DNA from: an uncultured Brevundimonas sp.
GTDB taxonomy: Bacteria; Pseudomonadota; Alphaproteobacteria; Caulobacterales; Caulobacteraceae
Direction: 5' to 3'
Assembly: GCF_943913055.1 (NCBI RefSeq)
Contig: NZ_CALTWS010000019.1
Span: 1 to 22,358, forward strand
DNA length: 22,358 bases
The position numbers and the translations under genes were made by a program. Shown here in pieces: positions 15,465 to 22,358 of this stretch. Within the stretch, counting starts at the first letter, position 1, and every line of letters begins with the position of its first letter. Under the pieces are notes generated by a model. It was not told the DNA's origin, did no database searches, and saw only the letters and a list, made by a program, of their open reading frames with translations.

Positions 15465-16007
15465 ATGAATCTGACTGAAGTCATGCCGACTGAAGACCCC
15501 GCCTCCATGCCCGTACTGCCCACTGGACGCGATCGCGCCGCCGTGGTGGACGATTTCGCGCGCTCGCAGCTGTTCGACCGCACCTTTCGTGAAGGCATGG
15601 AGCTTGTCGAGGATACCGCCGCCTATCTGGATGGCGACGGGCGGCGCGAATCGCGGCTGCTGTCGCGCGCCACGGCCCTGGCCTATGCCAGCGAGAGCAT
15701 GACCCTGACCACGCGTCTGATGCAGATCGCGTCTTGGCTGTTGGTCCAGCGGGCCGTGCGGGAGGGCGACATGAGCGCGCTGGCCGCCTGCGATCCCCGG
15801 TATCGGTTAGCCGAGCGCAAGCCGTCGGCTGAGCCCAGCGATCCGGAACTGCCGATCGCCTTGGTCGAATATCTGGTCCAGGCCGAGAAGCTGTACGACC
15901 GTGTCCTGCACCTGGATCGGCGCATGTACAGGGATGCGCCCGATGAGGCTCCGACCAATCCCGTCCAGAGCCAGATGGACCGGCTGGCGGCTGCGTTCGG
16001 GCGCTGA
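15465..16007 (+). CDS. rcdA: RcdA, regulator of CtrA degradation (DUF1465)
   Basis: A 180-residue helical protein with the DUF1465 core FARSQLFDRTFREGMELVEDTAAYLDGDGR (31-60), ALAYASESMTLTTRLMQIASWLLVQRAVREGDMS (71-104), PRYRLAERK, and the last helix LVEYLVQAEKLYDRVLHLDRRM (133-154). In Caulobacter, RcdA forms part of the adaptor hierarchy with CpdR and PopA that delivers CtrA and other substrates to ClpXP at the G1-S transition. The disordered C-terminal tail important for cargo delivery is present (155-180). The ATG at 15465 has no clear ribosome-binding site; ATGs at 15483 or 15507 are alternatives within the poorly conserved N-terminus. It converges with the transpeptidase gene, with 3 bases between stops. 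Confidence 0.92.
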   Translation: MNLTEVMPTEDPASMPVLPTGRDRAAVVDDFARSQLFDRTFREGMELVEDTAAYLDGDGRRESRLLSRATALAYASESMTLTTRLMQIASWLLVQRAVREGDMSALAACDPRYRLAERKPSAEPSDPELPIALVEYLVQAEKLYDRVLHLDRRMYRDAPDEAPTNPVQSQMDRLAAAFGR

Positions 16008-16010
16008 GCC

Positions 16011-17570
16011 TTACGGGCCGACGTCGTTGGCGTCTGTACGTCCATCGGCCACAACGCGGGGCAGGCTGACGGCGATGCCCAAGGCGTCTGCCAGTTTGGC
16101 GTCGCGACTATAGACATCCTCGCGGAAAGCGACGCGGCCCTGACCGTCGACGAAGGCCGTCCAGTACAGAAGCCGTACCCCGATCTCCCGGCCGGTCTGG
16201 ATGCGTTTGGTCTCGCGTGTGTCCTGGGCTGTGTCGAACTCGCTCAACAGGGCAGGGTCGGGGGCCAGCAGGATGCGCGCGAACTCCACGGCATTCTGGA
16301 CCCGCACGCAGCCATGCGACCGCTGGCGGACAGACAGGTTGAAGGCTGCCTTGGTCGGGGTGTCGTGCAGGAAGATGGCGTAGCTGTCTCGCAGCTCGAA
16401 CTTCACGTAGCCCAGAGCGGCCTGCGGCCCGGCGCGCTGGACGACGTTGCCCTGCGGCGTCACATACATGTTCTGGCTGGCCAGATAGCCCGGGCCGCGC
16501 GGCAAGATTTCGCGGCGGGCGATGCCGGCCGGCACATACCAAGGCGGATTGGCCACAACGGAGGCGAACGGCTTCTCGAGACTGGGTGTCTGGTTCTCGG
16601 GGCTGCCCACGACGACGCGGTTGGAGTGAACGGGGCGACCGTCCTTCCAATAGACCATGATGGCGGCGGCGGTATTGACCTCGATCCGCTCGGGATTGAC
16701 CTCGCGTTTCAGCCAGCGGCGACGTTCCAGGTTCAATGCGATCTGGCGGGCGCGATCCTCGACGGAGGCTCCCAGCGAACGCTGCGTGCCTGCACCGATG
16801 CGGCCATCGGCACCGAGGCCATGCCGGGTCTGGAAGCTGCGCACACCCGCCTGGATTTCGGCATTGTAGACATTGCCCGCGGACGCCAGACGCGCTCCGG
16901 CTTCAGCGCTGAGATCACCTTCGGCGACCAGGCGCTTGATCAGCGGCTGAATGCGCGGATCGCTGGTGCCGGGCTCGATCGTGCCGCCTTGGCGGAACGT
17001 GGGCCAGCCACCCGAAGCGCTGAGACGGCGATAGCGGACGTAGCCGGCCGACAGATTGGTGTAGCCGATGTCGGTCGGAGCCAGCCCCTCGAACCAATCC
17101 AGCAGACGGTTCTGGGCCAGGGCGTCGTTCAGGCCGGTGGGCAGGTCGACGCGATTTTTCTGCATCTCCCACAGGTCTTCAACGTCCTCGGGCCGGACGC
17201 GGCCCTCGGCCAGGACGCGACCATAGGTCAGGGCGGCGGCGGTCGTTCGAATCTCGGCGGCGCTGCGGTCGGCGGCCAGGGCCGAGAAATCGAAATAGTC
17301 GGTGGGCGACAGGCCGTGACGTTCGGCCCGCATCGAGGCCGCTTGGAGTCCGCGCAGACGATCGGCGGTCCACACCGGACGCCAGCCATTCAGTTCGTAG
17401 AAGGCGCGCACATCGGGCTGGATCGACTCTGGCAGGCGGGCCAGCTGGTCGTTGAAGCCGTTGTAGAAGGCGACGGCGACCGGATCGCGGGTCTGTGCCT
17501 GTGCGGCCAGACCTGCCGCCGAGGCCATGGCCGTTACAGCCGCGCCCAGACCCAATTCCCTACGATTCAT
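16011..17570 (-). CDS. YcbB-like L,D-transpeptidase (YkuD domain)
   Basis: A 519-residue exported enzyme. The N-terminus MNRRELGLGAAVTAMASAAG...AQAQ is a signal peptide with an RR pair, possibly Tat-directed, with likely cleavage after AQA near residue 25. Residues 30-230 are a scaffold region as in YcbB/LdtD. A peptidoglycan-binding domain follows at about 231-268 (NAEIQAGVRSFQTRHGLGADGRIGAGTQRSLG). The catalytic YkuD domain spans about 297-440. It has IFLHDTPTK (399-407) with His402, and SHGCVRV (418-424) with His419 and the nucleophile Cys421. These enzymes make 3-3 peptidoglycan crosslinks, or attach proteins to the wall, in the periplasm. All catalytic residues are present. The next gene upstream, rpmE, has its own terminator between them. 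Confidence 0.92.
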   Translation of the reverse strand: MNRRELGLGAAVTAMASAAGLAAQAQTRDPVAVAFYNGFNDQLARLPESIQPDVRAFYELNGWRPVWTADRLRGLQAASMRAERHGLSPTDYFDFSALAADRSAAEIRTTAAALTYGRVLAEGRVRPEDVEDLWEMQKNRVDLPTGLNDALAQNRLLDWFEGLAPTDIGYTNLSAGYVRYRRLSASGGWPTFRQGGTIEPGTSDPRIQPLIKRLVAEGDLSAEAGARLASAGNVYNAEIQAGVRSFQTRHGLGADGRIGAGTQRSLGASVEDRARQIALNLERRRWLKREVNPERIEVNTAAAIMVYWKDGRPVHSNRVVVGSPENQTPSLEKPFASVVANPPWYVPAGIARREILPRGPGYLASQNMYVTPQGNVVQRAGPQAALGYVKFELRDSYAIFLHDTPTKAAFNLSVRQRSHGCVRVQNAVEFARILLAPDPALLSEFDTAQDTRETKRIQTGREIGVRLLYWTAFVDGQGRVAFREDVYSRDAKLADALGIAVSLPRVVADGRTDANDVGP

Positions 17571-17655
17571 CTCAGTCGCATCTTTCGTCCGTCGATGCGG
17601 ACACCACGTCCACGCCCCGCGACGGTCAACGCGTTCATATTACCGGCGTTCCGGC

Positions 17656-17692
17656 CAAACAGAAAGGCGCTGGGCCGGGGCCCAACGCCTTC
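17656..17692 (-). terminator. Intrinsic terminator of rpmE
   Basis: On the minus strand past the rpmE stop, AAGGCGTTGGGC pairs with GCCCAGCGCCTT (12 bp, one G-U) around a 4-base loop, followed by a TTCTGTTT stretch. It lies about 50 bases after the stop and separates rpmE from the transpeptidase gene. Confidence 0.82.
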
Positions 17693-17742
17693 GTGATCTG
17701 CAAACCTCACGGTGTGGCTTTGGCGCACACCGAAGGGCGAGC

Positions 17743-17967
17743 CTACTTCTTGATGAAGCCTGCGAACTTGTTGTTGAAGCGCGACACGCGACCACCACGG
17801 TCCAGCATCTGCTGGTTACCGCCGGTCCAGGCGGGGTGCGTCAGCGGATCGATGTCCAGGTTCAGGACAGCGCCTTCCTTCTGATAGGTGGAGCGCGTCT
17901 GATAGGTAGAACCATCGGTCATCGTCACGGTGATGAAGTGGTAGTCGGGATGGGTGTCGGGCTTCAT
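17743..17967 (-). CDS. rpmE: 50S ribosomal protein L31
   Basis: A 74-residue L31: MKPDTHPDYHFITVTMTDGSTY, then LNLDIDPLTHPAWTGGNQ, ending GGRVSRFNNKFAGFIKK. The 'HP.Y', 'DP..HP..TG' and 'GRV.RFN.KF' blocks are those of the bacterial L31 family. There are no cysteines at all, so this is a zinc-independent form, as is common in Alphaproteobacteria. L31 forms the bridge between the subunits at the central protuberance. The gene has its own promoter-like sequence and leader (about 18020-18104) and its own terminator, consistent with single-gene expression. Confidence 0.95.
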   Translation of the reverse strand: MKPDTHPDYHFITVTMTDGSTYQTRSTYQKEGAVLNLDIDPLTHPAWTGGNQQMLDRGGRVSRFNNKFAGFIKK

Positions 17968-18017
17968 GGTCGTCGTCCGTTGTCTCTGGCGCGATGACGA
18001 TGCCGACCGTCGGTGCG

Positions 18018-18063
18018 CGAAAATGAGAAACCCGCCGTGCCTGTGACAACAGGACCCGACGGG
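18018..18063 (-). promoter_or_regulatory. Hairpin with T-rich 3' flank in the rpmE leader
   Basis: On the minus strand, CCCGTC pairs with GGCGGG (one G-U) outside an internal loop, and CCTGT pairs with ACAGG inside, around TGTC. A T-rich stretch (TTTCTCATTTTC) follows, 51 bases before the rpmE ATG. No gene lies upstream on this strand, so it looks like a leader attenuator or protein-binding structure rather than an ordinary gene end. Confidence 0.45.
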
Positions 18064-18075
18064 AATGAGCGGCGG

Positions 18076-18104
18076 CGTTTACACCGGGGGGCGTTCCGGG
18101 GCAA
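18076..18104 (-). promoter_or_regulatory. Putative housekeeping promoter of rpmE
   Basis: On the minus strand TTGCCC (complement of 18099-18104), a 17-base spacer and TAAACG (complement of 18076-18081) give a fair sigma-70-type promoter in the short gap before the divergent ABC gene. It would produce a leader of about 100 bases containing the hairpin. Confidence 0.4.
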
Positions 18105-18116
18105 GAGGCGCGCACG

Positions 18117-19967
18117 ATGACCGAAACCTTTGCCGCCCCAACCGATTCCGCCGACCTGAGGGCGCGGCCCGGTGCCGGCGCTCAGCTCAGCGAACAGATT
18201 TCGGAGGCAGCCGCACGTCGCACCAAGTCGCGCGACGTGCGCCCCTTGCTCCGGCTGGTTCCCTATGCGCTGCGTCACAAGGGCCAGCTGATCATGGCCA
18301 GCCTGTGGCTGCTGGCCTCGACGGCGGCGTCGCTGGGCCTCACGGCGACGGCGCGCGGAGCCATCGACAACGGCTTCAAGGACGGCGGCAGTCAGTTGAA
18401 CCTGTGGTTCCTGGTGCTGGGAGCCAATGCCCTTTTCCTCGGCCTGGCCACGGCCGTGCGCTATTTCTATGTCACCAAGAGCGGTGAGCGGGTCATCGCA
18501 GACCTGCGCAAGGGCCTGTTCGAGCGCATCCTGACGCTGGATCCGTCCTTCTATGCAAGGATGCGTACGGGTGAGGTGCTGTCCCGCCTGACCACCGACA
18601 TCGCCCTGATCGAGACGCTGATGACTACCTCGGTCTCCTATGCGATCCGCAATGCGCTGACGCTGGTCGGGGGCACGATCCTGCTGTTCATCGTCAGCCC
18701 CAAGCTGACCGCTTTCGTGCTGTTGATCGTGCCGGTGCTGATCGTGCCGCTGTTCGTCTTCGGACGCACGGTGCGCAAGCTCACGGTTCGGTCGCAGGAC
18801 CGGTTTGCAGGGGCTGTTGGGTTTGCCGGCGAGAGCGTGGACGCCATAGAGACGGTTCAGGCCTTCGGCCGCGAGGCGTCGTCCATTGCCCGCTTCGGCC
18901 AGGCGGTGGAGGAGGCGTTCGGCGTCTCCCTGACCCGCATGCGGGCCCGGGCCCTGATGACGGCTCTGATCATCATCGTGATGTTCGGCGGCGTAACTTT
19001 AGTGCTGTGGCTGGGTGCCCAGGACGTGATCGCCGGGCGGATGAGCACGGGCGCACTGCTTCAGTTTGTCCTGCTGTCTGTATTCTCTGCTGCCGCCGTG
19101 GGTGCGCTTGGCGAAAGCTGGGGCGATGTCCAGAAGGCGGCAGGGGCCATGGAGCGGATCGACGAGCTGATGCGCAGCCAGGCCGCCGTCGCCCCGCCGC
19201 CCATACCTGTCGCCCTGCCGGAACCGCCGGTCGGTCAGGTCTCGATGACCGACGTGGCCTTCACCTATCCCGGCCGTCCAGACCTGCCAGCGTTGCGCGG
19301 GTTCAGCCTGACGGTGCGTCCCGGCGAGACCGTGGCCTTGGTCGGCCCCTCGGGTGCAGGCAAGAGCACGGTGTTCCGCCTGTTGCTGCGCTTCTACGAT
19401 CCGCAATCGGGTGTGGTGTCGGTCGATGGCGTCGATGTCCGCGACGCCGATCCGGTCGCCGTGCGAAATCGCTTCGCCTGGGTGTCGCAGGAAGCGCCCC
19501 TCTTTTCGGGTTCGGCCAATGAAAACATCCGCTTCGGGCGGGAAACGGCGACAGACGCTGAAGTTCGCGAGGCAGCACAGGAAGCTCAGGCCCTGACCTT
19601 TGTCGAAGCCTTGCCCGAAGGTTTCGACACACCCTTGGGCGAACGCGGCAAGAGCCTGTCGGGTGGCCAGCGCCAGCGGATGGCCATCGCCCGTGCGCTG
19701 GTTCGCGACGCGCCCATCCTGCTGCTGGACGAGGCGACGTCCGCCCTGGACGCCGAGAGCGAACAGTTGGTCCAGATGGCGCTGGATCAGGCCATGGAGA
19801 CCCGCACCACCCTCGTCATCGCCCATCGCCTCGCCACCGTTTTGCGGGCCGACCGCATTGTGGTGATGGAGGACGGGCGTGTCGTGGAGGAGGGGACCCA
19901 CGCCTCGCTGATTACTCAGGGCGGGCTTTATGCCCGACTGGCGGACCTTCAATTCCGCGGAACCTGA
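18117..19967 (+). CDS. ABC exporter half-transporter (MsbA/ABCB type)
   Basis: A 616-residue fused permease-ATPase. Six transmembrane helices span about 55-330, with the first after a 45-residue cytoplasmic N-terminus. The nucleotide-binding domain (about 373-612) has Walker A GPSGAGKST (410-418), Q-loop WVSQEAPLFSGS (455-466), signature LSGGQRQR (514-521), Walker B ILLLDEATSALD (534-545) and switch His570. All are intact, so two copies should form an active exporter. Homologues include lipid A and multidrug exporters; the substrate cannot be read from sequence, and no lpx or msbA-linked lpxK gene is nearby. The gene diverges from rpmE with about 150 bases between and ends 3 bases before the convergent HIT gene. 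Confidence 0.9.
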   Translation: MTETFAAPTDSADLRARPGAGAQLSEQISEAAARRTKSRDVRPLLRLVPYALRHKGQLIMASLWLLASTAASLGLTATARGAIDNGFKDGGSQLNLWFLVLGANALFLGLATAVRYFYVTKSGERVIADLRKGLFERILTLDPSFYARMRTGEVLSRLTTDIALIETLMTTSVSYAIRNALTLVGGTILLFIVSPKLTAFVLLIVPVLIVPLFVFGRTVRKLTVRSQDRFAGAVGFAGESVDAIETVQAFGREASSIARFGQAVEEAFGVSLTRMRARALMTALIIIVMFGGVTLVLWLGAQDVIAGRMSTGALLQFVLLSVFSAAAVGALGESWGDVQKAAGAMERIDELMRSQAAVAPPPIPVALPEPPVGQVSMTDVAFTYPGRPDLPALRGFSLTVRPGETVALVGPSGAGKSTVFRLLLRFYDPQSGVVSVDGVDVRDADPVAVRNRFAWVSQEAPLFSGSANENIRFGRETATDAEVREAAQEAQALTFVEALPEGFDTPLGERGKSLSGGQRQRMAIARALVRDAPILLLDEATSALDAESEQLVQMALDQAMETRTTLVIAHRLATVLRADRIVVMEDGRVVEEGTHASLITQGGLYARLADLQFRGT

Positions 19968-19970
19968 CGG

Positions 19971-20414
19971 TCACAGCGGCTCCAGTTCAGCCGCAATCCG
20001 TCCGGACAGAGCTCTCAGAACCGCTGTGTCCGCCATCGGCGCATGGCCATGGCCCTTCATCGGTCGGTCGGCCCAGCGCGGCACAATGTGGAAGTGCAGG
20101 TGAAACACGGTCTGGCCTCCCGCCTCGCCGTTGAACTGCAGAATCTGGAAGCCCTCTGGCTTCAGCGCCTTTACGACCGCCCGCGCCGTGCGTTGGGTCG
20201 CGGCGACGACGCGGGCTAGAACCTCGGGCTCGATCTCCAGCAGATTGCGGGCTGTCGATTGCTTGGCGATGACCAGGACGTGGCCCTCGGATTGGGGGAA
20301 GACGTCCATGAAGGCCAGAACGTGCTCGTCCTCCCACACCTTCACGGACGGAATGTCTCCGCGCAGGATCTTGGCGAAGATGTTGTCGGGATCGTAGGGG
20401 GCGTGAAGCGTCAT
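19971..20414 (-). CDS. HIT-family nucleotide hydrolase
   Basis: A 147-residue histidine-triad protein. DNIFAKILRGDIPSVKVWEDE (10-30) and FMDVFPQSEGHVLVIAK (35-51) are the family's nucleotide-binding strands, and the catalytic triad is His105-Leu-His107-Phe-His109 (VFHLHFHIVP). HINT-type members hydrolyse purine nucleoside phosphoramidates or dinucleotides. The start at 20414 is set by AGGAGA ending six to seven bases upstream; ATGs at 20432 and 20459 are in frame but lack such a site. It converges with the ABC gene. Confidence 0.92.
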   Translation of the reverse strand: MTLHAPYDPDNIFAKILRGDIPSVKVWEDEHVLAFMDVFPQSEGHVLVIAKQSTARNLLEIEPEVLARVVAATQRTARAVVKALKPEGFQILQFNGEAGGQTVFHLHFHIVPRWADRPMKGHGHAPMADTAVLRALSGRIAAELEPL

Positions 20415-20501
20415 CGAAATCTCCTGATCCATCGTTGCGAAAGAGGGGAGCCGGATCAAGCGGTTCGCGTTATGGTCAAGGTTCTAACCTGAGGCCTTGC
20501 C

Positions 20502-20867
20502 ATGCTGCGTTTCATCATTCAGTTCGCCGTCACGGCACTGGCCCTGTGGCTGGCTGCCCAGATCGTGCCGGGCGTGGCGGTGGCCTCGACACCGACCCTG
20601 CTGCTCGCGGCCTTGCTGCTGGGGATTGCCAATGCGGTGGTGCGGCCGATCCTGACCATTCTGACCTTCCCGCTGACGGTCATCACATTCGGTTTGTTTC
20701 TGCTGGTCGTGAATGCCGCCGTAATCGGCCTGGTCGCCATGTTCCTGGAGGGCTTTGTCGTCGATGGCCTCTGGGCCGGCATCGGCGCAGCCATCGTGAC
20801 AGGCGTGGTCAGCTGGATCGCCGGCTGGTTCATCGGCGGTGACGACCGCCGTCGGCGTGCGGACTGA
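20502..20867 (+). CDS. Four-TM phage-holin-4-like membrane protein (YvlD family)
   Basis: A 121-residue membrane protein with helices at about 4-22, 29-50, 56-80 and 90-114, and a short basic cytoplasmic tail (DDRRRRAD). The conserved block LLLGIANAVVRPILTILTFPLTVITFGLF (38-66) identifies the Phage_holin_4_2 (PF04020) family. Despite its name, this is a widespread chromosomal envelope protein of unknown function with no phage genes around it here. It diverges from the HIT gene and converges with the acyltransferase gene, with 3 bases between stops. Confidence 0.85.
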   Translation: MLRFIIQFAVTALALWLAAQIVPGVAVASTPTLLLAALLLGIANAVVRPILTILTFPLTVITFGLFLLVVNAAVIGLVAMFLEGFVVDGLWAGIGAAIVTGVVSWIAGWFIGGDDRRRRAD

Positions 20868-20870
20868 TCT

Positions 20871-22016
20871 TCAGGTCTTCCTGAACGGCGACAGGTCTTC
20901 GGTCATGGCGGCGATCTCGGCTTCGACGGCCGGGCGTTCACCCTCCAGGTAACGCGCCACCGGCTCGCGCAGGGCCGGATCGGCGATCCAGTGGGCCGAA
21001 TAGACGGGAGAGGGCAGGTAGCCGCGCGCGATCTTGTGCTCACCCTGCGCCCCCGCTTCGACCCGCGACAGGCCCCGCGCGATGGCAAACTCTATGGCCT
21101 GATAGTAGCAGAGTTCGAAATGCAGGAAGGGGACCTCTTCAAGCGCCCCCCACTGCCGCCCGTACAGCGCCTCGTCGCCGATGAAGTTTAATGCTCCGGC
21201 GATTGGCACGCCGTCACGGAAGGCCATGACCAGGGCGATGCGGTCGGCCATGGTCGCGCCGATCCGGTCGAAGAAGTCCCGCGTCAGATAGGGGCGTCCC
21301 CATTTCCGGCTGCCGGTGTCCATGTAGAAGGCGAAGAAGGCGTCCCAGTGCGCGGGCTCGATGTCGCGTCCGGTCAGCACCCGGATATCCAGTCCCGCTT
21401 GGGCGTCGCGCCGCTCGCGCCGGATGGTCTTGCGACGGCTGGACGACAGGGCCGCGAGAAAGTCGTCGAAGGTGCCATAGCCGTCGTTGCGCCAGACGTA
21501 TTGCATGTCCTCGCGCAGCAGCAGGCCGGCCTCGCCCATGGCCCGCCAGTCACGCTGGGTCGGGAAGTTCACATGCAATGATGACACGCCAAGTCGCTCG
21601 ACCAGGGCGGTAGCACCCTGCAGCAGGGCGAGGCGCACCGTGGTCTCGTCGGCGAACGGATGGGCCAGAAAGCGCGGCCCGGTCACGGGTGTGAAGGGCA
21701 CGGCTCCCAGAAGCTTGGGGTAATACTGGCCGCCCGCCCGCTCATAGGCGTCGGCCCAACTGTGATCGAAGACATATTCGCCCTGGCTGTGGCCCTTGAG
21801 CCAGAGGGGCATGACGCCGGTCACCCGCCGCTGGTCGTCACGCAGGCACAGGTGTCGTCCGGCCCAGCCCTGACGCGGCACGGCGCTGCCCGAGGCCTCG
21901 CAGGCGTCCAGAAAATTGAAGGACAGGAAGGGGTCGCCGCTGGGTCCGGCACAGCCGTCCCATTCGGCCTTTCCGATATCGGCGACCCGATCGTGAACCG
22001 TGATGTGGAAGGTCAC
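20871..22016 (-). CDS. COG3146 GNAT-fold acyltransferase
   Basis: With a GTG start at 22016 the protein is 381 residues: VTFHITVHDRVADIGKAEWDGCAG.... Family blocks are PFLSFNFLDACEASGS (29-44), YVFDHSWADAYERAGGQYYPKLLGAVPFTPVTGPRFL, SSLHVNF, SSSRRKTIRRERRD and TGSRKWGRPYLTRDFFD, followed by the acetyl-CoA-type fold segment LHFELCYYQAIEFAIARGLSRVEAGAQGEHKIARGY. This matches COG3146 (DUF482), related to FemAB/GNAT enzymes. The substrate is unknown. The frame is open further upstream to 22271, but that part lies on the RidA gene in another frame and is spurious. The GTG overlaps the RidA stop as GTGA. Confidence 0.88.
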   Translation of the reverse strand: MTFHITVHDRVADIGKAEWDGCAGPSGDPFLSFNFLDACEASGSAVPRQGWAGRHLCLRDDQRRVTGVMPLWLKGHSQGEYVFDHSWADAYERAGGQYYPKLLGAVPFTPVTGPRFLAHPFADETTVRLALLQGATALVERLGVSSLHVNFPTQRDWRAMGEAGLLLREDMQYVWRNDGYGTFDDFLAALSSSRRKTIRRERRDAQAGLDIRVLTGRDIEPAHWDAFFAFYMDTGSRKWGRPYLTRDFFDRIGATMADRIALVMAFRDGVPIAGALNFIGDEALYGRQWGALEEVPFLHFELCYYQAIEFAIARGLSRVEAGAQGEHKIARGYLPSPVYSAHWIADPALREPVARYLEGERPAVEAEIAAMTEDLSPFRKT

Positions 22017-22358
22017 TGCACCTCGATGACGGCATCGACCTCGACGGCGAAGCCGAGGGGCAGGCGATAGACGCCGACGGCGGCGCGGGCGTGGCGACCC
22101 TTGTCGCCGAAGACCTCGACCATCAGGTCCGAACAGCCGTTGATGACGGCGGGAATGGCGGTGAAGTCGCCGGCGGCCTGGACGAAGCCGCCCAGCTTCA
22201 CGACCCGCACGACCCGCTCCAGATCGCCGTCGAGGGCGTCGCTGAGCTGCGCCAGCAGATTGATGCCGCACAGGCGGGCGGCGGCCAGGGCCTGTTCCGG
22301 GCTGACGTCGTCGCCGACCGTGCCCTTGATGCCGCCCGAGGCGTCGTTCGACAGCTGG
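22013..22358 (-). CDS. RidA/YjgF-family protein, C-terminal part
   Basis: The last 114 residues of a RidA-like protein enter from the right edge. They read QLSNDASGGIKGTVGDDVSPEQALAAARLCGINLLAQL, then VVRVVKLGGFVQAAGDFTAIPAVINGCSDLMVEVFGDKGRHARAAVGVYRLPLGFAVEVDAVIEVQ. The closing 'R.AVGV..LPLG..VE.D.V' carries the family's conserved Arg and Pro-Leu-Gly-Glu block. Canonical RidA hydrolyses reactive enamine/imine intermediates from PLP enzymes; this version is of the 'L-PSP' subfamily and its activity is not proven. Its stop overlaps the acyltransferase start, so the two genes form a translationally coupled pair. The start codon is outside the window. Confidence 0.88.
   Translation of the reverse strand, partial: QLSNDASGGIKGTVGDDVSPEQALAAARLCGINLLAQLSDALDGDLERVVRVVKLGGFVQAAGDFTAIPAVINGCSDLMVEVFGDKGRHARAAVGVYRLPLGFAVEVDAVIEVQ

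Noticed and set aside
16314..17696. 460-residue plus-strand open frame opposite the L,D-transpeptidase
   Set aside because: Antisense shadow; the minus-strand frame has the catalytic YkuD motifs and a signal peptide.
17797..17819. GTAACC on the minus strand inside rpmE
   Set aside because: No CGAA-like element at the right spacing and inside the L31 coding region.
20502..20867. Holin-like protein as evidence of a prophage
   Set aside because: The PF04020 family is mostly chromosomal, and no lysin, capsid, integrase or att repeat is nearby.
22017..22271. N-terminal extension of the acyltransferase frame to an ATG at 22271
   Set aside because: This stretch is the RidA gene read in another frame; the translation is Arg-rich and unlike the family, while GTG at 22016 gives a family-like start.

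Overview
The window is high-GC, densely packed alphaproteobacterial chromosome, most likely from the Caulobacterales (Caulobacteraceae; a Brevundimonas-type genome fits well). This rests on rcdA (DUF1465) next to a DUF1192 gene, a trcR/DUF1013 gene, an ECF sigma factor/NrsF pair beside a DUF2282-DUF692-DUF2063-DoxX operon, and small DUF465 proteins. The genus is inference; there is no rRNA or tRNA gene to fix it. I see no insertion sequence, prophage, CRISPR array or origin.

Layout. 1-163: start of a 2-hydroxyacid dehydrogenase-like gene (minus strand). 164-392: a large inverted repeat of REP-like palindromes and the ettA terminator. 393-2060: ettA. 2180-3371: sigF-nrsF (minus). 3455-5914: a divergent four-gene bufferin-type copper/metal-stress operon (plus). 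5975-8277: an AraC regulator and a secreted serine beta-lactamase-family protein whose codon use looks less GC-biased than the flanks. 8281-9694: a 2OG-Fe(II) oxygenase-like protein and a TrmN6-type methyltransferase (minus). 9809-10825: polyprenyl diphosphate synthase. 10832-12184: a DUF465 protein, a DUF2390 protein and ubiX (minus). 12352-12525: a second DUF465 protein. 12601-13272: trcR (minus). 13489-14118: a CVNH plus beta/gamma-crystallin protein. 14122-15093: a PIG3-type quinone oxidoreductase (minus). 15175-16007: DUF1192 and rcdA. 16011-17570: a YkuD L,D-transpeptidase (minus). 17743-17967: rpmE (minus). 18117-19967: an ABC exporter. 19971-20414: a HIT hydrolase (minus). 20502-20867: a four-TM holin-like protein. 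20871-22016: a COG3146 acyltransferase (minus), translationally coupled to a RidA gene that runs off the window. No stretch of more than 300 bases lacks a gene.

The most interesting unit is 2180-5914. A sigma F-type factor and its membrane anti-sigma factor NrsF, with the two expected cysteines, face an operon encoding a Cys-containing, signal-peptide-bearing precursor (BufA), its MNIO/DUF692 modifying enzyme (BufB), a DUF2063 partner (BufC) and a DoxX membrane protein. A GTAACC-N16-CGAA promoter precedes bufA. A mirror-image GTAACC-N16-CGTA promoter precedes sigF. This suggests a self-amplifying circuit: metal relieves NrsF, sigma F then transcribes itself and a periplasmic metal-buffering RiPP. 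The families and the Caulobacter precedent are known; the reading here is from sequence only.

A second theme is cell-cycle and envelope housekeeping: trcR, rcdA (with an unexpected sigma-54-like site upstream), an L,D-transpeptidase and an ABC exporter. Quinone chemistry recurs in the polyprenyl synthase, UbiX and the quinone oxidoreductase.
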